Notes: generated from the letters alone by a model not told the origin. 64,000 nucleotides of DNA from an uncultured Thermomicrobium sp. (GCA_938028665.1 CALIMB010000040.1:1-64000); one strand, 5' to 3'. Positions 17,415 to 26,763 are shown, numbered from the stretch's first letter. Numbers and translations: made by a program.

Positions 17415-19067
17415 TCACGAAAGGCGCGCAGAGGCGATGAGCATCCCCACCCCGCTCGCCTGCGTCCACTGCCGGTAGTGCACGCCGATGTTACCCATCT
17501 CCACCTGCCAGCCCCTTGGATTGGAGGGTGTGTAGGTCAGGCAACGTCGTTCAAAACACTGGATGAGCACATCGCGCTCCACCCCATTCACCCGGACACG
17601 AACCCAGTACGGCTCGGTTACCGGAAATCCCACCACTGCGACCCAGGGTGAGAAGAGAGGCTCTTCCCGCAAGTGGTTACCCACCCAGACCAATTCTCGT
17701 TGCGTAAACCAGGCCGCAAATACCGAGGCGACTCCATGGCCGGTCTCCGGGTACAGCTCACCGTAGCGAACGTCATAGCCAGCTAGCTCCGGTTCACTGA
17801 GCACGGTTCCATCAGCGTGTAAACGAGCGGTCACCACCTCACCGGCACGACCCGCCGAATCTTGCATCAATGAGCCGAGCAAGGCGTAGGTAATCCCATT
17901 CCCTGGATCACCGGCAACCGCGATCCGTGCCGGTGTGCGCCATTGGAAGGACTGATCCCCCACTTGCTGCCAGCCGGTCATGAGCTCCCATGCCAGCCGC
18001 CCACCGGTCACACGCCAACGCCCGTCAACAGGTTGGGCTGGATTCGTTAACTCCATTCGCCCCTTCTCAAAATACTGCACCAGGCGGCGACCTCCTGGGG
18101 CGTCAGCATAGGGCTCCCATTCCACCGTGCTGAGCAGCGGCCCCCAGAGCCACGTCCGCTGCACAAGACGCTGCGCAATCGGATCGTCAGTCCGCCGCCA
18201 CCACCACTGGAACAGCCGCGCTGCATCATCTGGCCCATCGAGCGGATCAACCTTGATCCAGCCAAAGTCAAGCAGCTTCGCCGCATCGTCGTACCACGAC
18301 TCGAATGTCGAACCAGTGAGCACAACGATCAGCGTGTATCCCGCCCGCTCGGCAACCTCGATTAAGCACAGTCCGGCCGTATCCGTCCAACCTGTCTTGC
18401 CTCCGATGACGCCCGGATACCGTTCCGGGAGTTTATTCGTGTGATGCCACGTGAAACCTTCACCCCGATACTCGCGTGCACCAAAAATCTCCACGAAACG
18501 AGCATCTGTTAGCGCAACGCGCGTGAGGCGAGCCATGTCGAGCACACTGCTCAAATGCCCTGGTTCATCTAAGCCGTGCGGGTTAACAAAGTGGGTGTCG
18601 CGGAGACCGAGCTCCGCCGACTTTTGATTCATCCAGTCAATGAAACGCCGACGAGCTCGTGCATCTTCCACCTCCGGACTTCCACCTACTCCCCTGGCAA
18701 TCGCCATCGCCGCATCGTTCCCACTGCGCAGCAGTAACCCGTAGAGGAGGGTACGAAGTGTCACCGTTTGCCCGGCGACCAGCCCAGCAGAGGACCCACC
18801 GACCAGGTCCTCCGGCACAATGGTCACTCGCATATCCAGTGAGCCACGCTCCAACGCCACCAGTGCCGTCATGACCTTCGTTAAGCTGGCAATCGCCACT
18901 GACTCCCGTGCCGCCTGCTCTGCGACGACTGTTCCATCGGCTGCTTCCATGATCACCCAGTGCCGAGCGACAACCAAGGGCTCGGCTCGCACGCCAGGCA
19001 CAATCGCATTCTGGAGCGCCAACAAACAGGGCAGTACGATCACCCAAAGAGTTACGACACGACTCAT
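17415..19067 (-). CDS. D-alanyl-D-alanine carboxypeptidase (PBP5-like, S11) with extra C-terminal module
   Basis: Exported peptidoglycan carboxypeptidase of 550 residues. A signal peptide (about residues 1-28, ending GVRAEP) is followed by the S11 domain with SLTK (Ser61, Lys64), SGN (Ser115-Asn117) and the KTG box in GGKTGWTD. After the catalytic domain there are about 250 residues not found in PBP5. They end in a module with ECFERRCLTYTPSNP-like sequence and GWQVEMGNIGVHYRQW, which I associate with secreted Chloroflexi proteins. The ATG at 19067 has an excellent ribosome site (GGGAAGGGAAG) and places the signal peptide correctly. The frame is open to 19163. Confidence 0.9.
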   Translation of the reverse strand: MSRVVTLWVIVLPCLLALQNAIVPGVRAEPLVVARHWVIMEAADGTVVAEQAARESVAIASLTKVMTALVALERGSLDMRVTIVPEDLVGGSSAGLVAGQTVTLRTLLYGLLLRSGNDAAMAIARGVGGSPEVEDARARRRFIDWMNQKSAELGLRDTHFVNPHGLDEPGHLSSVLDMARLTRVALTDARFVEIFGAREYRGEGFTWHHTNKLPERYPGVIGGKTGWTDTAGLCLIEVAERAGYTLIVVLTGSTFESWYDDAAKLLDFGWIKVDPLDGPDDAARLFQWWWRRTDDPIAQRLVQRTWLWGPLLSTVEWEPYADAPGGRRLVQYFEKGRMELTNPAQPVDGRWRVTGGRLAWELMTGWQQVGDQSFQWRTPARIAVAGDPGNGITYALLGSLMQDSAGRAGEVVTARLHADGTVLSEPELAGYDVRYGELYPETGHGVASVFAAWFTQRELVWVGNHLREEPLFSPWVAVVGFPVTEPYWVRVRVNGVERDVLIQCFERRCLTYTPSNPRGWQVEMGNIGVHYRQWTQASGVGMLIASARLS

Positions 19068-19670
19068 TTGCTTCCCTTCCCTGCGTGCCCGAACACCCCT
19101 ATTTAGCTTGGCGAAAAGTTCAAGAGTTCTCAAGCAGGTGCCAGCACTGATGAATGCCAACATACCGGTCGATAGTCGGTTTCTCGTTCACCTCCGCGTA
19201 TCGGGCACAGGACCATGAACCAACCAACGCACATAACCCGCCACCCACCTTTCCTGTCATCGCACACACGCAGCAGACTCCGCGTCCTTTTCTTGGCACA
19301 CCACCCCTCTTCTCCCTGTAATCACATCATCAACCGGCGTCGTCCAATACGCGCCCCTGCCGGCCAAGAATTGCGACTACCACATGGTCACGCATCTCTT
19401 GCGTCACTGACACACGCACAACCGGCCGCGGGGAGTGCTTAAAATCCTCCACACAGGGGCTGGGTAGCAACCACACACGGGCCGTCTGGAGAAAGAACCG
19501 CACGATATGCAGTTTGGTTTTCTGCGCTGTCCGAGCAGAGCAGTGTCCGCCTACTCACCGATGGCGTGATGGCCTCCACAGACGGTGGCTGTATCCGGTG
19601 GCTAGAGTTCTCTGCTAAGCGTACTGCAGTGGGTGCTTTTGTGGTGGGCGTCGCTCAGCCCTGAGCTCGC
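19068..19670. other. Intergenic stretch between carboxypeptidase and ribH
   Basis: About 600 bases. It should contain the promoter of the carboxypeptidase and the end of the rib transcript. I see no terminator hairpin with a T-run and no gene-like frame. A 75-codon plus frame from 19215 has no domain and a composition rich in His, Pro and Arg typical of shadow frames. Confidence 0.4.
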
Positions 19671-20186
19671 TCACGCTTCCAACGAGGGCATAGCGAGGCG
19701 TTCCAGCTCCGCGAAGAGGTCCGCCATCTCAATCGCTGTCATGGCAGCTTCAGAACCCTTATTCCCCAGCTTCGTCCCTGCCCGCTCCACTGCCTGCTCG
19801 ATTGTGTCAGTCGTCAGCACACCGAAGATCACTGGGGTACCGGTCTGCAGCGCCACCTGTGCGATCCCTTTGGCCACCTCGCCTGCCACATAGTCAAAGT
19901 GTGGCGTTGCGCCACGAATGACGGCGCCAAGGCAGATCACTGCGTGGTACCGATTGGTCTCGGCCAGGCGCTTTGCCGTCACTGGAATCTCAAATGCCCC
20001 AGGCACCCAGACGATGTCAATGGCTCGTGGATCGACTTCATGTCGGACCAGGGCATCGACTGCACCTCGCACCAGCTGGGACGAAATGAACTCATTGAAT
20101 CGGCTCACCACAAGCGCAAACCGCCGACCTCGCCCGTTCAATATCCCTTCGATGGTCCGTATTCCTGGCCGATGAGACTCCATCAT
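19671..20186 (-). CDS. ribH: 6,7-dimethyl-8-ribityllumazine synthase
   Basis: Condenses 5-amino-6-ribitylaminouracil with 3,4-dihydroxy-2-butanone 4-phosphate, the penultimate step of riboflavin synthesis. The protein has 171 residues. Family marks are [33 protein letters not shown], the substrate loop [15 protein letters not shown], and [18 protein letters not shown]. The ATG at 20186 overlaps the ribBA stop (ATGATG) and has GAGGAGG six bases upstream. It is last in the ribD-ribE-ribBA-ribH operon. Confidence 0.97.
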   Translation of the reverse strand: MMESHRPGIRTIEGILNGRGRRFALVVSRFNEFISSQLVRGAVDALVRHEVDPRAIDIVWVPGAFEIPVTAKRLAETNRYHAVICLGAVIRGATPHFDYVAGEVAKGIAQVALQTGTPVIFGVLTTDTIEQAVERAGTKLGNKGSEAAMTAIEMADLFAELERLAMPSLEA

Positions 20187-21439
20187 GCTGTGCCTCCTCG
20201 CTCCGTTTCGCCTCCTATGCCAGCGAGTTCCTGCAGCAGCACTAGATGACCGAGCTTATCGCGCTTCGTCCGCAGGTATCGATGGTTGTGCTCAGTCGGC
20301 GGCAGCTCGATGGAGACCCGCTCAACCACGGTGAATCCCAGTTCTTCGAGCGCAGCGACCTTGCGCGGATTATTGGTCATCAAGCGAACACGTTGGATTC
20401 CTAGATCGCGCAGGATCAGAGCTGCTTCCCGGTAATTTCTGAGGTCGGCCGGGAAACCGAGCTGGAAATTGGCTTCCACCGTATCCAGCCCCTGATCCTG
20501 CAGATGATACGCCCGAATCTTGTTGAGCAGTCCGATCCCTCGCCCTTCCTGGCGCAGGTAGACGATCACCCCACGCCCTTCCACGGCGATCCGCTGCATG
20601 GCCATCTCCAGTTGCGAACCACAATCGCACCGTTGTGATCCGAACACATCCCCCGTCAAGCACTCCGAGTGCAGACGGACGAGGACCGGCTCCTCCCCAT
20701 TCACTTTACCCAAAACGAGTGCAAGGTCGATCTCATCCCTACCCAAACGCTGGTACGCCCGCAGACGGAACGTCCCTGATCGCGTGGGCAGGGTCGTCTC
20801 AGCGACACACCGAGCAACCCGTTCGTGCACTAGGCGGTAAGCAATAAGATCCGCCACATGAACTAGAGGAATAGCGTGCAGAGCGGCAAATTGCTCCAGC
20901 TCGGGTAAACGCGCCATCGTGCCGTCTGCGTTCATGATTTCGCAGACAACTGCTACAGGGTACAGCCCGGACAGCCGCGCCAGATCGACCGATGCTTCTG
21001 TCTGCCCATCACGTTCCAGCACACCACCTGGCCGCGCACGCAAAGGGAAGACATGGCCAGGCATAACAAAATCAGCACTTGTCGCATTCGGATCCGCCAA
21101 CTTCCGAATTGTTGTCGCCCGATCAAACGCCGAGATCCCAGTCGTTACTCCTTCACGGGCCTCGACGGACACGGTGAAGGCGGTTCCGAGCCAAGAGCCA
21201 TTCTCTGTGGGCGGCACCATCAACGGGAGGCCCAATCGGTCCGCCCATTCGGCAGCCATCGGCACGCAGATGAGGCCGCGCGCTTCCCGCGCCATGAAAT
21301 TCACCGCTTCTGGCGTACAGAACTGTGCTGCGAGAGTAAGATCGCCTTCGTTTTCCCGATCGGCATCATCGACGATGATGACAAACTGTCCAGAGCGGAA
21401 CGCCTCGATCGCACGCTGCACACGCTCGAATCGTGTCAC
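20183..21439 (-). CDS. ribBA: Bifunctional 3,4-dihydroxy-2-butanone-4-phosphate synthase / GTP cyclohydrolase II
   Basis: Makes both precursors of the lumazine ring, from ribulose 5-phosphate and from GTP. It has 418 residues. The N-terminal RibB half contains [18 protein letters not shown] and [14 protein letters not shown]. The C-terminal RibA half has the zinc cysteines in [20 protein letters not shown] and the GTP site [13 protein letters not shown]. The start is probably the GTG at 21439, preceded by GGGAGG at six bases. A further in-frame GTG at 21460 would overlap ribE and lacks such a site. Confidence 0.96.
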   Translation of the reverse strand: MTRFERVQRAIEAFRSGQFVIIVDDADRENEGDLTLAAQFCTPEAVNFMAREARGLICVPMAAEWADRLGLPLMVPPTENGSWLGTAFTVSVEAREGVTTGISAFDRATTIRKLADPNATSADFVMPGHVFPLRARPGGVLERDGQTEASVDLARLSGLYPVAVVCEIMNADGTMARLPELEQFAALHAIPLVHVADLIAYRLVHERVARCVAETTLPTRSGTFRLRAYQRLGRDEIDLALVLGKVNGEEPVLVRLHSECLTGDVFGSQRCDCGSQLEMAMQRIAVEGRGVIVYLRQEGRGIGLLNKIRAYHLQDQGLDTVEANFQLGFPADLRNYREAALILRDLGIQRVRLMTNNPRKVAALEELGFTVVERVSIELPPTEHNHRYLRTKRDKLGHLVLLQELAGIGGETERGGTA

Positions 21440-21456
21440 GGTTCGCCTCCCTCTCT

Positions 21457-22101
21457 TCACGAGACAAATCCCGCTCGGCGGAGCGCTTCCAACGACAGAC
21501 CGTCGGCAACGCCGAGGCGCAAGAACTGTTCGACATATTTGGCCACGATATCCACCTCCAGATTCACCGGAGCACCCAGCCGTTTCCGCGGCAAGGTGAT
21601 ATGCTCTTGGGTATAGGCAACAAGCGAGACCTCGAACTCCTGAGCTGTCCGTCGCTGCACCGTCAAACTTGCCCCATCAACCGCAATAAAGCCTCGCTCC
21701 ACCACGTAACGCATCACCTCCGCCGGCGCCGCAATCCAAACGACGAGCGCCGGGCCATCATGCTCCCTTCGCACCAGTCGTCCAACCGCATCAACGTGAC
21801 CCTGCACATAGTGCCCGCCGAATCGCCCACCGACCGGTACAGCTCGCTCAAGATTCACCGGGTCGCCGACGCGCAACGACCCAAGCGCGGTCCGGCGGAG
21901 TGTCACTGGTTGGAGCTCCACCAGGAAACTGTCCTCTGTACGTTCTGTGACCGTAAGACAAACACCCTCCACTGCAATACTGTCGCCGACACGGGTACCC
22001 TCGAGGGCGATACGACAGCGGATGCGAAGCCTGGCTCCTCCCCCTGCCAGGGACTGCATCGCCACGACCTCGCCAATTTCCTCAACCAGACCGGTGAACA
22101 T
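21457..22101 (-). CDS. ribE: Riboflavin synthase, alpha chain
   Basis: Dismutates two lumazine molecules into riboflavin. The 214 residues form two lumazine-binding repeats. The start MFTGLVEEIGEV is diagnostic. Repeat one contains VAVEGVCLTV-type sequence and GGHYVQGHVDAVG; repeat two has FIAVDGASLTVQ. The ATG at 22101 shares one base with the ribD stop (TGATG). An in-frame GTG one codon earlier exists but is unlikely. Confidence 0.97.
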   Translation of the reverse strand: MFTGLVEEIGEVVAMQSLAGGGARLRIRCRIALEGTRVGDSIAVEGVCLTVTERTEDSFLVELQPVTLRRTALGSLRVGDPVNLERAVPVGGRFGGHYVQGHVDAVGRLVRREHDGPALVVWIAAPAEVMRYVVERGFIAVDGASLTVQRRTAQEFEVSLVAYTQEHITLPRKRLGAPVNLEVDIVAKYVEQFLRLGVADGLSLEALRRAGFVS

Positions 22102-23231
22102 CACACGCCCTCCGGAATCTCGAGCGGTCGGAGCGTTCCTTCAATGACGACGTCCGTACCAATCTGACGCACTTGCGTGTCTTGTAATCGGACAGCTCGT
22201 TCCATCGTCTCGACACCCTTTCCAGCCAGTGGGACCGGAGCGTTTGCTCCTCCAATCAGCACTGGCGCGATGAAGGCCACCACACGATCGGCGAGTCCCT
22301 CGTCGAAAAAGGCGCCGAGCACACGACTACCCCCCTCTACCAGCACGCGATTGATTCCACGCCCGGCAAGAATACCCAGTGCAGCCAGGAGATCGATGCG
22401 GCCACAATGCGGTGGAACGAAAACAAGTTCTGCTCCGGCTCGCCTCAGCGCAGTAATTCGCTCAGCTGGAGCTGCTTCCGTGGTAACGATTAGGGTGCGA
22501 CCAGGGAGATCTGGAGCAAGTACACGGGCTGTAGGCGGCGTCCGCGCAGACGTATCCAGCACCACTCGCAACGGATGGTGCGGTCCACCGTCGCCAGCCT
22601 CCTCCGGAGCAAGACGTGTTGTCAATTCCGGATCGTCTGCGAGAACCGTTCCTACACCGACCAGAACCGCGTCGTGGCGATCCCGCAACTGGTGCGCGTA
22701 CCGCCGCGCCTCCGGACCAGTGATCCAACGTGAGTGACCGTTGCGCGTTGCAATATGCCCATCAAGCGACATCGCGTACTTTAAAGTAATTTCCGGTAAA
22801 TCATGCCGCAGACGCTTAAAATATCCGGCATTCACCTCAGCTGCTGCCTGTGCTTCCACGCCGAAAGTGACCACGATACCAGCCTTGCGGAGCCGAGCGA
22901 TGCCCCGCCCGGCAACTTCTGGATAGGGATCAATGTTCGCCACCACCACCCGTGCAATGCCTGCCCGCAGGATCGCATCCACACAAGGAGGAGTTCGCCC
23001 ATAGTGGGCACAGGGTTCCAGGGTGACGTAGAGGGTGGCCCCACATGCCCGCTCGCCAGCTTGGCGAATAGCGACAATCTCCGCATGTGATCCTCCGGGT
23101 GGCTGCGTGCATCCTTCACCGACCACAACACCGTCGCGAACAAGGACCGCCCCAACCGCCGGGTTCGGTGCAACACGTCCTTGTGCACGCCATGCCAAGG
23201 CGATTGCTCGCCGCATCCATTGCTGGTCCAT
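22101..23231 (-). CDS. ribD: Bifunctional diaminohydroxyphosphoribosylaminopyrimidine deaminase / reductase
   Basis: Carries out the second and third steps of the pathway from GTP. It has 376 residues. The N-terminal deaminase has zinc ligands in GGSHAEIVA and TLEPCAHYGRTPPC. The C-terminal NADPH-dependent reductase begins near KYAMSLDGHIATRNG and contains DRHDAVLVGVGTVLADDPELT. The ATG at 23231 is chosen because DQQWMRRAIALAW is the family start. The longer frame runs back through the riboswitch. It is the first gene after the FMN riboswitch and terminator. Confidence 0.96.
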   Translation of the reverse strand: MDQQWMRRAIALAWRAQGRVAPNPAVGAVLVRDGVVVGEGCTQPPGGSHAEIVAIRQAGERACGATLYVTLEPCAHYGRTPPCVDAILRAGIARVVVANIDPYPEVAGRGIARLRKAGIVVTFGVEAQAAAEVNAGYFKRLRHDLPEITLKYAMSLDGHIATRNGHSRWITGPEARRYAHQLRDRHDAVLVGVGTVLADDPELTTRLAPEEAGDGGPHHPLRVVLDTSARTPPTARVLAPDLPGRTLIVTTEAAPAERITALRRAGAELVFVPPHCGRIDLLAALGILAGRGINRVLVEGGSRVLGAFFDEGLADRVVAFIAPVLIGGANAPVPLAGKGVETMERAVRLQDTQVRQIGTDVVIEGTLRPLEIPEGV

Positions 23232-23267
23232 AGCAGAGATCGACAGGTCGCTCACGTCCCTCGCCTC

Positions 23268-23303
23268 ACAACAAAGAACCCGGGTGGCAGAGCCCCCGGG
23301 TTC
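23268..23303 (-). terminator. Regulated terminator in the ribD leader
   Basis: On the minus strand a 9-bp stem (GAACCCGGG with its complement, 23295-23303 and 23276-23284) is followed by TTTGTTGT. It stands between the FMN riboswitch and the ribD start. The switch therefore probably acts by transcription termination when FMN is plentiful. Confidence 0.85.
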
Positions 23304-23353
23304 AGGATTGGTCGAAGTCGCTGAAAGACCGGCACCAACCACCGGAATCACGA

Positions 23354-23492
23354 CCTTCTCCCATCCGGACTATACCGTCGGCCCCGGAATTGGCGCCGCT
23401 GGCGCCTCACCGGATCCTGCGGCCATCGGCCGCTCGCGGGCTGTACCGCCGGTCGGGAATTGGCGCTTCGCGCCTCACCCTGCCCCGAAGGT
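23354..23492 (-). promoter_or_regulatory. FMN riboswitch (RFN element)
   Basis: The conserved blocks appear in order on the minus strand: CTTCGGGGCAGGGTGAGG, AATTCCCGACCGGCGGT, AGCCCGCGAGC, GGATCCGGTGAGG, AATTCCGGGGCCGACGGT and ATAGTCCGGATGGGAGAAGG. The variable hairpins between blocks are short and GC-rich (GGCGCGAAGCGCC, GGCGCCAGCGGCGCC). It controls the complete rib operon 19671-23231. Confidence 0.98.
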
Positions 23493-23504
23493 CTTGCATT
23501 GCCA

Positions 23505-23533
23505 AGTCTACGGCGCGCTGCGCCGTTCGTCAA
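23505..23533 (-). promoter_or_regulatory. Promoter of the rib operon
   Basis: On the minus strand TTGACG (23528-23533), 17 bases, TAGACT (23505-23510). The predicted start is about seven bases later, immediately before the riboswitch. A second TTGACA lies further upstream near 23565 without a good -10 partner. Confidence 0.75.
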
Positions 23534-23625
23534 CTCGTCTCGAACTCCATCCGAGAGAAGACGTCTGTCAAAAAGATTCCCAGAGCCCACTCAAGAGAGG
23601 ATCGAGGCCTTGTCCCATCCCCTTG

Positions 23626-25113
23626 TTAAGGCACTTCCAGCCGATCCACCTGACCGAGACGTTGCAGCCAACGCTCCACCCACTGCGCGGCCCAGTACCC
23701 GCACAGGCCATGGACGCCACCTCCAGGCGGTGTCGCCGCGCTGCAAAGAAAGAGTGCTGAGTCAGGAGTGCGATACGGTGGCCACGGCAACCACGAGGGA
23801 CGGGCAAACAGTTGCCAGAACGTCGGCCATCCAGCAGTCAGATCGCCCCCCACAAGGTTCGGATTCTGCAGCTCCAATTGACGCGGGCCCCATACCCGAC
23901 GAGCCAGTATGCGCGAACGGAACCCGGGTGCGAACCGTTCCACCTGGCGCTCAATGACTTCCGTCGCGTCTCCGTCCCAGCCATTGGGTACATGACAGTA
24001 GCCCCAAACGACAGCCAACCCAGGCAACGTACGGCTCGGGTCAAATTGGCTCGGCTGGACGAGAATCACGAACGGTCGCTCCGGCATTCGGCCATTCACG
24101 ACTGCATGTTCGGCTGCCACAATCTCCTCCGCTGTCCCCCCAAGATGAACGGTCGCTGCCAGGCCACACTCTGCAGCTCGCCAGGGTATCCCGTCGCGGA
24201 GCACCCAGTCGATCTTAAAGACCCCAGGACCATGCCGGTAACGCGCCAGCCGCCGCCGATACCAGCTGGGCCAGCGTTGACCAGCAAGTACAAGCGCATT
24301 TTTCGGAACAAGATCGAGCAGTACTGCGCGAGCTGGTGGAATCTCGGTGAGCCGATGCAAGGGAAATCCGCTGTAGAGTCTTCCGCCCCGGACCGTGAGT
24401 TCATCGATCAGGTGGGCGGTCAGCTGCGCCGTGCCGCCCTCGACCAGTGGCCAACCGACCAGATGCGCGCAAAGCGCGAGCACCAGGGCAAACGCAGCTG
24501 AGGGCGCACGTTCGAGCGGTAGCGTGCTGTGCGCGGCAAGCCCGGCAATCAACGACCGTGCTCGTGCGGTGCGAAAGTGTTGGCCCAGATCAGTTGCCGA
24601 GCGGGTACCCTCCCGAGCGAACCGTAGGAATGCACTCCAAGGCACGGACCATCCTGGGAAACAGAGCACTCCAGGTGCTGGGGAAAGCAACGTCGCAAGG
24701 AGCGCATGGCCATGCTTGAGGAGCGGCTGAACAAGCGCGCGGTACCTCCCGCGATCCTCCCCGAGTTGGTCCGCGGTACGCTCAAGATCTTGCCAGAGTA
24801 AGACTGCGCTTCCGTCAGTGAATGGATGAGCAAGCGCTGCCGGGGAGCGGACCCAGGCTACGCGTTCTACCAGTCCAATGGCACGGAAGAAAGGGGAGAC
24901 TGCTGCGAGTGGCACTACTGTCGCGCAGTGATCGTGTTGGCAGCCAGGCACGATGCTGGCATCCGTCCGCAGCCCTCCCCCGATCTGTTCCTGTCCCTCA
25001 AGGACGAGCACCCGCCGCCGACTACGCGCAAGCGTAACCGCTGCCGCGAGCCCGTTTGGGCCAGAGCCGACGACAACCACATCCCATCGACCCGCTGGCC
25101 TGAGGGGGGACAT
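23626..25113 (-). CDS. FAD-dependent oxidoreductase of the phytoene-dehydrogenase-like family
   Basis: A 495-residue flavoprotein. The N-terminal Rossmann motif VVVVGSGPNGLAAAVTLARS and the following VLVLEGQEQIGGGLRT bind FAD. A C-terminal motif near GGDLTAGW and the tail GVHGLCGYWAAQW complete the site, as in CrtI-like and NAD(P)/FAD-dependent amine-oxidase-fold proteins. No other carotenoid gene is nearby, so a desaturase role is not supported. The ATG at 25113 is four bases after the selenoprotein stop and fits the family start. The frame is open to 25221 inside the upstream gene. It probably forms an operon with the selenoprotein. Confidence 0.85.
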   Translation of the reverse strand: MSPLRPAGRWDVVVVGSGPNGLAAAVTLARSRRRVLVLEGQEQIGGGLRTDASIVPGCQHDHCATVVPLAAVSPFFRAIGLVERVAWVRSPAALAHPFTDGSAVLLWQDLERTADQLGEDRGRYRALVQPLLKHGHALLATLLSPAPGVLCFPGWSVPWSAFLRFAREGTRSATDLGQHFRTARARSLIAGLAAHSTLPLERAPSAAFALVLALCAHLVGWPLVEGGTAQLTAHLIDELTVRGGRLYSGFPLHRLTEIPPARAVLLDLVPKNALVLAGQRWPSWYRRRLARYRHGPGVFKIDWVLRDGIPWRAAECGLAATVHLGGTAEEIVAAEHAVVNGRMPERPFVILVQPSQFDPSRTLPGLAVVWGYCHVPNGWDGDATEVIERQVERFAPGFRSRILARRVWGPRQLELQNPNLVGGDLTAGWPTFWQLFARPSWLPWPPYRTPDSALFLCSAATPPGGGVHGLCGYWAAQWVERWLQRLGQVDRLEVP

Positions 25114-25117
25114 TACT

Positions 25118-25816
25118 TCAGCCTTGTGATGACCCCTCCGTGTCCTGCCGACCTGCAACCGACTCCACCATGGCGACGAAGGCCGCTTCCGGCCGTGCTC
25201 CTTCAAACTCGAGCGACTCATTCATGACCACTTTGGGCACCGCGAAGACCCGATACCGCTGTGCCAGATGCGGGAACTCACTTACTTCGACGACATCCGC
25301 GGTGACCTTCTCGCTCTCAATCGCCATCATGTGCGCCAACCTGGCGACACTCGGACAGTATGGTCAGGTGGGGGTGACAAAGACTTTGATATGAACCGGT
25401 TGGACAAGCTTGGTCAGCGTCTCACGACTCAAAGGGCTGAGTTCCGTGGTGCCACGCGAGACGTCGATCAAGTCCTCAATCAGTGTCGCAAACTCGTAAC
25501 CAGCGGGGACACCGATGAATCGCACCGTCCCCTTATTGTGGCCCTTCAGCAAGATCGCCGGGATCTCTTCGACGCCAGCCTGCTTCGCCAACTCGGCATC
25601 TTGCAGGAGATCGTGCATCTCCAATGTCAGCTTATCGGAGAGCGCAGCCACTTCTTCAAGAAGTTGGTTGGTCTCGCGGCAGGTGGCGCACTCATACCCC
25701 GGAATGCGAATCTGGGTAACGCGCTGGGTGAAAAGAACAATAGTGACAGGATCCCGCAGGCGTTCGGCAAACACCTGGCGCAGGTATTCCTGGTCTGCTG
25801 GCGAGAGAATTGGCAT
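25118..25816 (-). CDS. Selenocysteine-containing protein disulfide oxidoreductase (Sec at residue 151)
   Basis: Thiol-disulfide (selenol) oxidoreductase of the two-thioredoxin-fold PDO family of thermophiles. It has 232 residues if the TGA at 25364-25366 is read as selenocysteine. The N-terminal fold has a CxxC site in GYECATCRET (about residues 41-50). The C-terminal fold begins HIKVFVTPT, then TGA, then PYCP, exactly at the first cysteine of the family's CPYC motif. The same frame continues through ARLAHMMAIESEKV, the cis-proline motif VFAVPKVVMNE and a normal C-terminus at 25118. A bacterial-type SECIS follows the TGA. The start at 25816 has GAAGGGGG upstream. The alternative, a nonsense pseudogene, is unlikely given the exact position, the SECIS and selB at 13411. 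Confidence 0.9.
25331..25350 (-). promoter_or_regulatory. Bacterial SECIS element
   Basis: On the minus strand, starting 14 bases after the TGA: GUG, a bulged U, CGCC, loop AGGUU, GGCG, CAC. All seven stem positions pair perfectly (three below and four above the bulge). The bulged U and the GGU in the loop are the features that SelB reads in the E. coli fdhF SECIS, whose loop is AGGUCU. Confidence 0.85.
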
Positions 25817-25920
25817 TAGGTTCCCCCTTCCCGTGTCACACCGTTCCTGGCCGAAGCGTAAACGATCAGGCGCTCTCCTGCCATGTCACTCGTGTGATAG
25901 GATCGTGCCTGGAGGTGAAC

Positions 25921-26760
25921 ATGAGGCGTATCCTCGTCGGGACGTCATCCTGGACTGACCACGAGGGGTTTTATCCGCCCACTATCGCTGACCGCGAGCG
26001 GTTGCGCTTTTACGCGCACTATTTCCCCATTGTGGAAGTTAATTCGACCTACTATGCCATCCCCTCACGTCGAGTGGTCGAGGGCTGGGTCAAGCGTACC
26101 CCTCCTGGATTTGTCTTCGATGTGAAGCCACCACGCCAGCTAACTGCGACACCAGAGCAGCCTGGCGGGGAGGCACCGACTCCGGATAGCGAGATCGCTG
26201 CCCGCTTCCTGGACGCGATCGAGCCGCTGATCATTGCGGGGAAGCTGGGAGCGATCACGTTCCAATTTCCACCATCGTATCGCAATACTGAGGAACATCG
26301 GGAGTACTTACGCCTCCTGCCGGAACTCTTCCCTGGCCTGTCGATCTCAGTCGAGTTTCGGCGGCGTGACTGGCTTGACGAACACCATGCCCACCAAACA
26401 CTCGAGTTGCTGAAGCAGACCGGTTTGAGCTACACGATGGTCGACGAGCCACAAATCGGGATCGGGTGTGTTCCTCCAATTTATGCGGTGACGAATCCCC
26501 GTCTCGCCGTTGTTCGCTTCCACGGCCGCAATACCGAGACCTGGTACCGTTTTACCGGGAAGACGGGCGAGCGCTTCAATTGGGAGTATCGTCCAGAAGA
26601 ACTCGAAGAATGGCGGCCAAAGTTGCTCCGTGCTGCGACCGAGGCAGAGGAAGTACATGTCTTTTTCAATACAAACTATGGAAATCAAGGACCACGCAAC
26701 GCCGTGCTCCTTATGGATCTCCTCGGTCTTGAGCACCCACCATTGCCCAACCTGACCTGA
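25921..26760 (+). CDS. DUF72 family protein
   Basis: A 279-residue TIM-barrel-like protein of the DUF72 (YecE) family, function unknown. It starts with the family signature RRILVGTSSWTDHEGFYPP. NSTYYAIPSRRVVEGWVKRTP, ITFQFPPSYRNTEEHREYL and VRFHGRNTETWYRFTGKTGERFNW follow in family order, ending HVFFNTNYGNQGPRNAVLL. The ATG at 25921 has GGAGGTG at the correct distance. The frame is open further upstream without a start signal. It is divergent from the selenoprotein gene and convergent with the LysR gene. Confidence 0.9.
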   Translation: MRRILVGTSSWTDHEGFYPPTIADRERLRFYAHYFPIVEVNSTYYAIPSRRVVEGWVKRTPPGFVFDVKPPRQLTATPEQPGGEAPTPDSEIAARFLDAIEPLIIAGKLGAITFQFPPSYRNTEEHREYLRLLPELFPGLSISVEFRRRDWLDEHHAHQTLELLKQTGLSYTMVDEPQIGIGCVPPIYAVTNPRLAVVRFHGRNTETWYRFTGKTGERFNWEYRPEELEEWRPKLLRAATEAEEVHVFFNTNYGNQGPRNAVLLMDLLGLEHPPLPNLT

Positions 26761-26763
26761 GAA

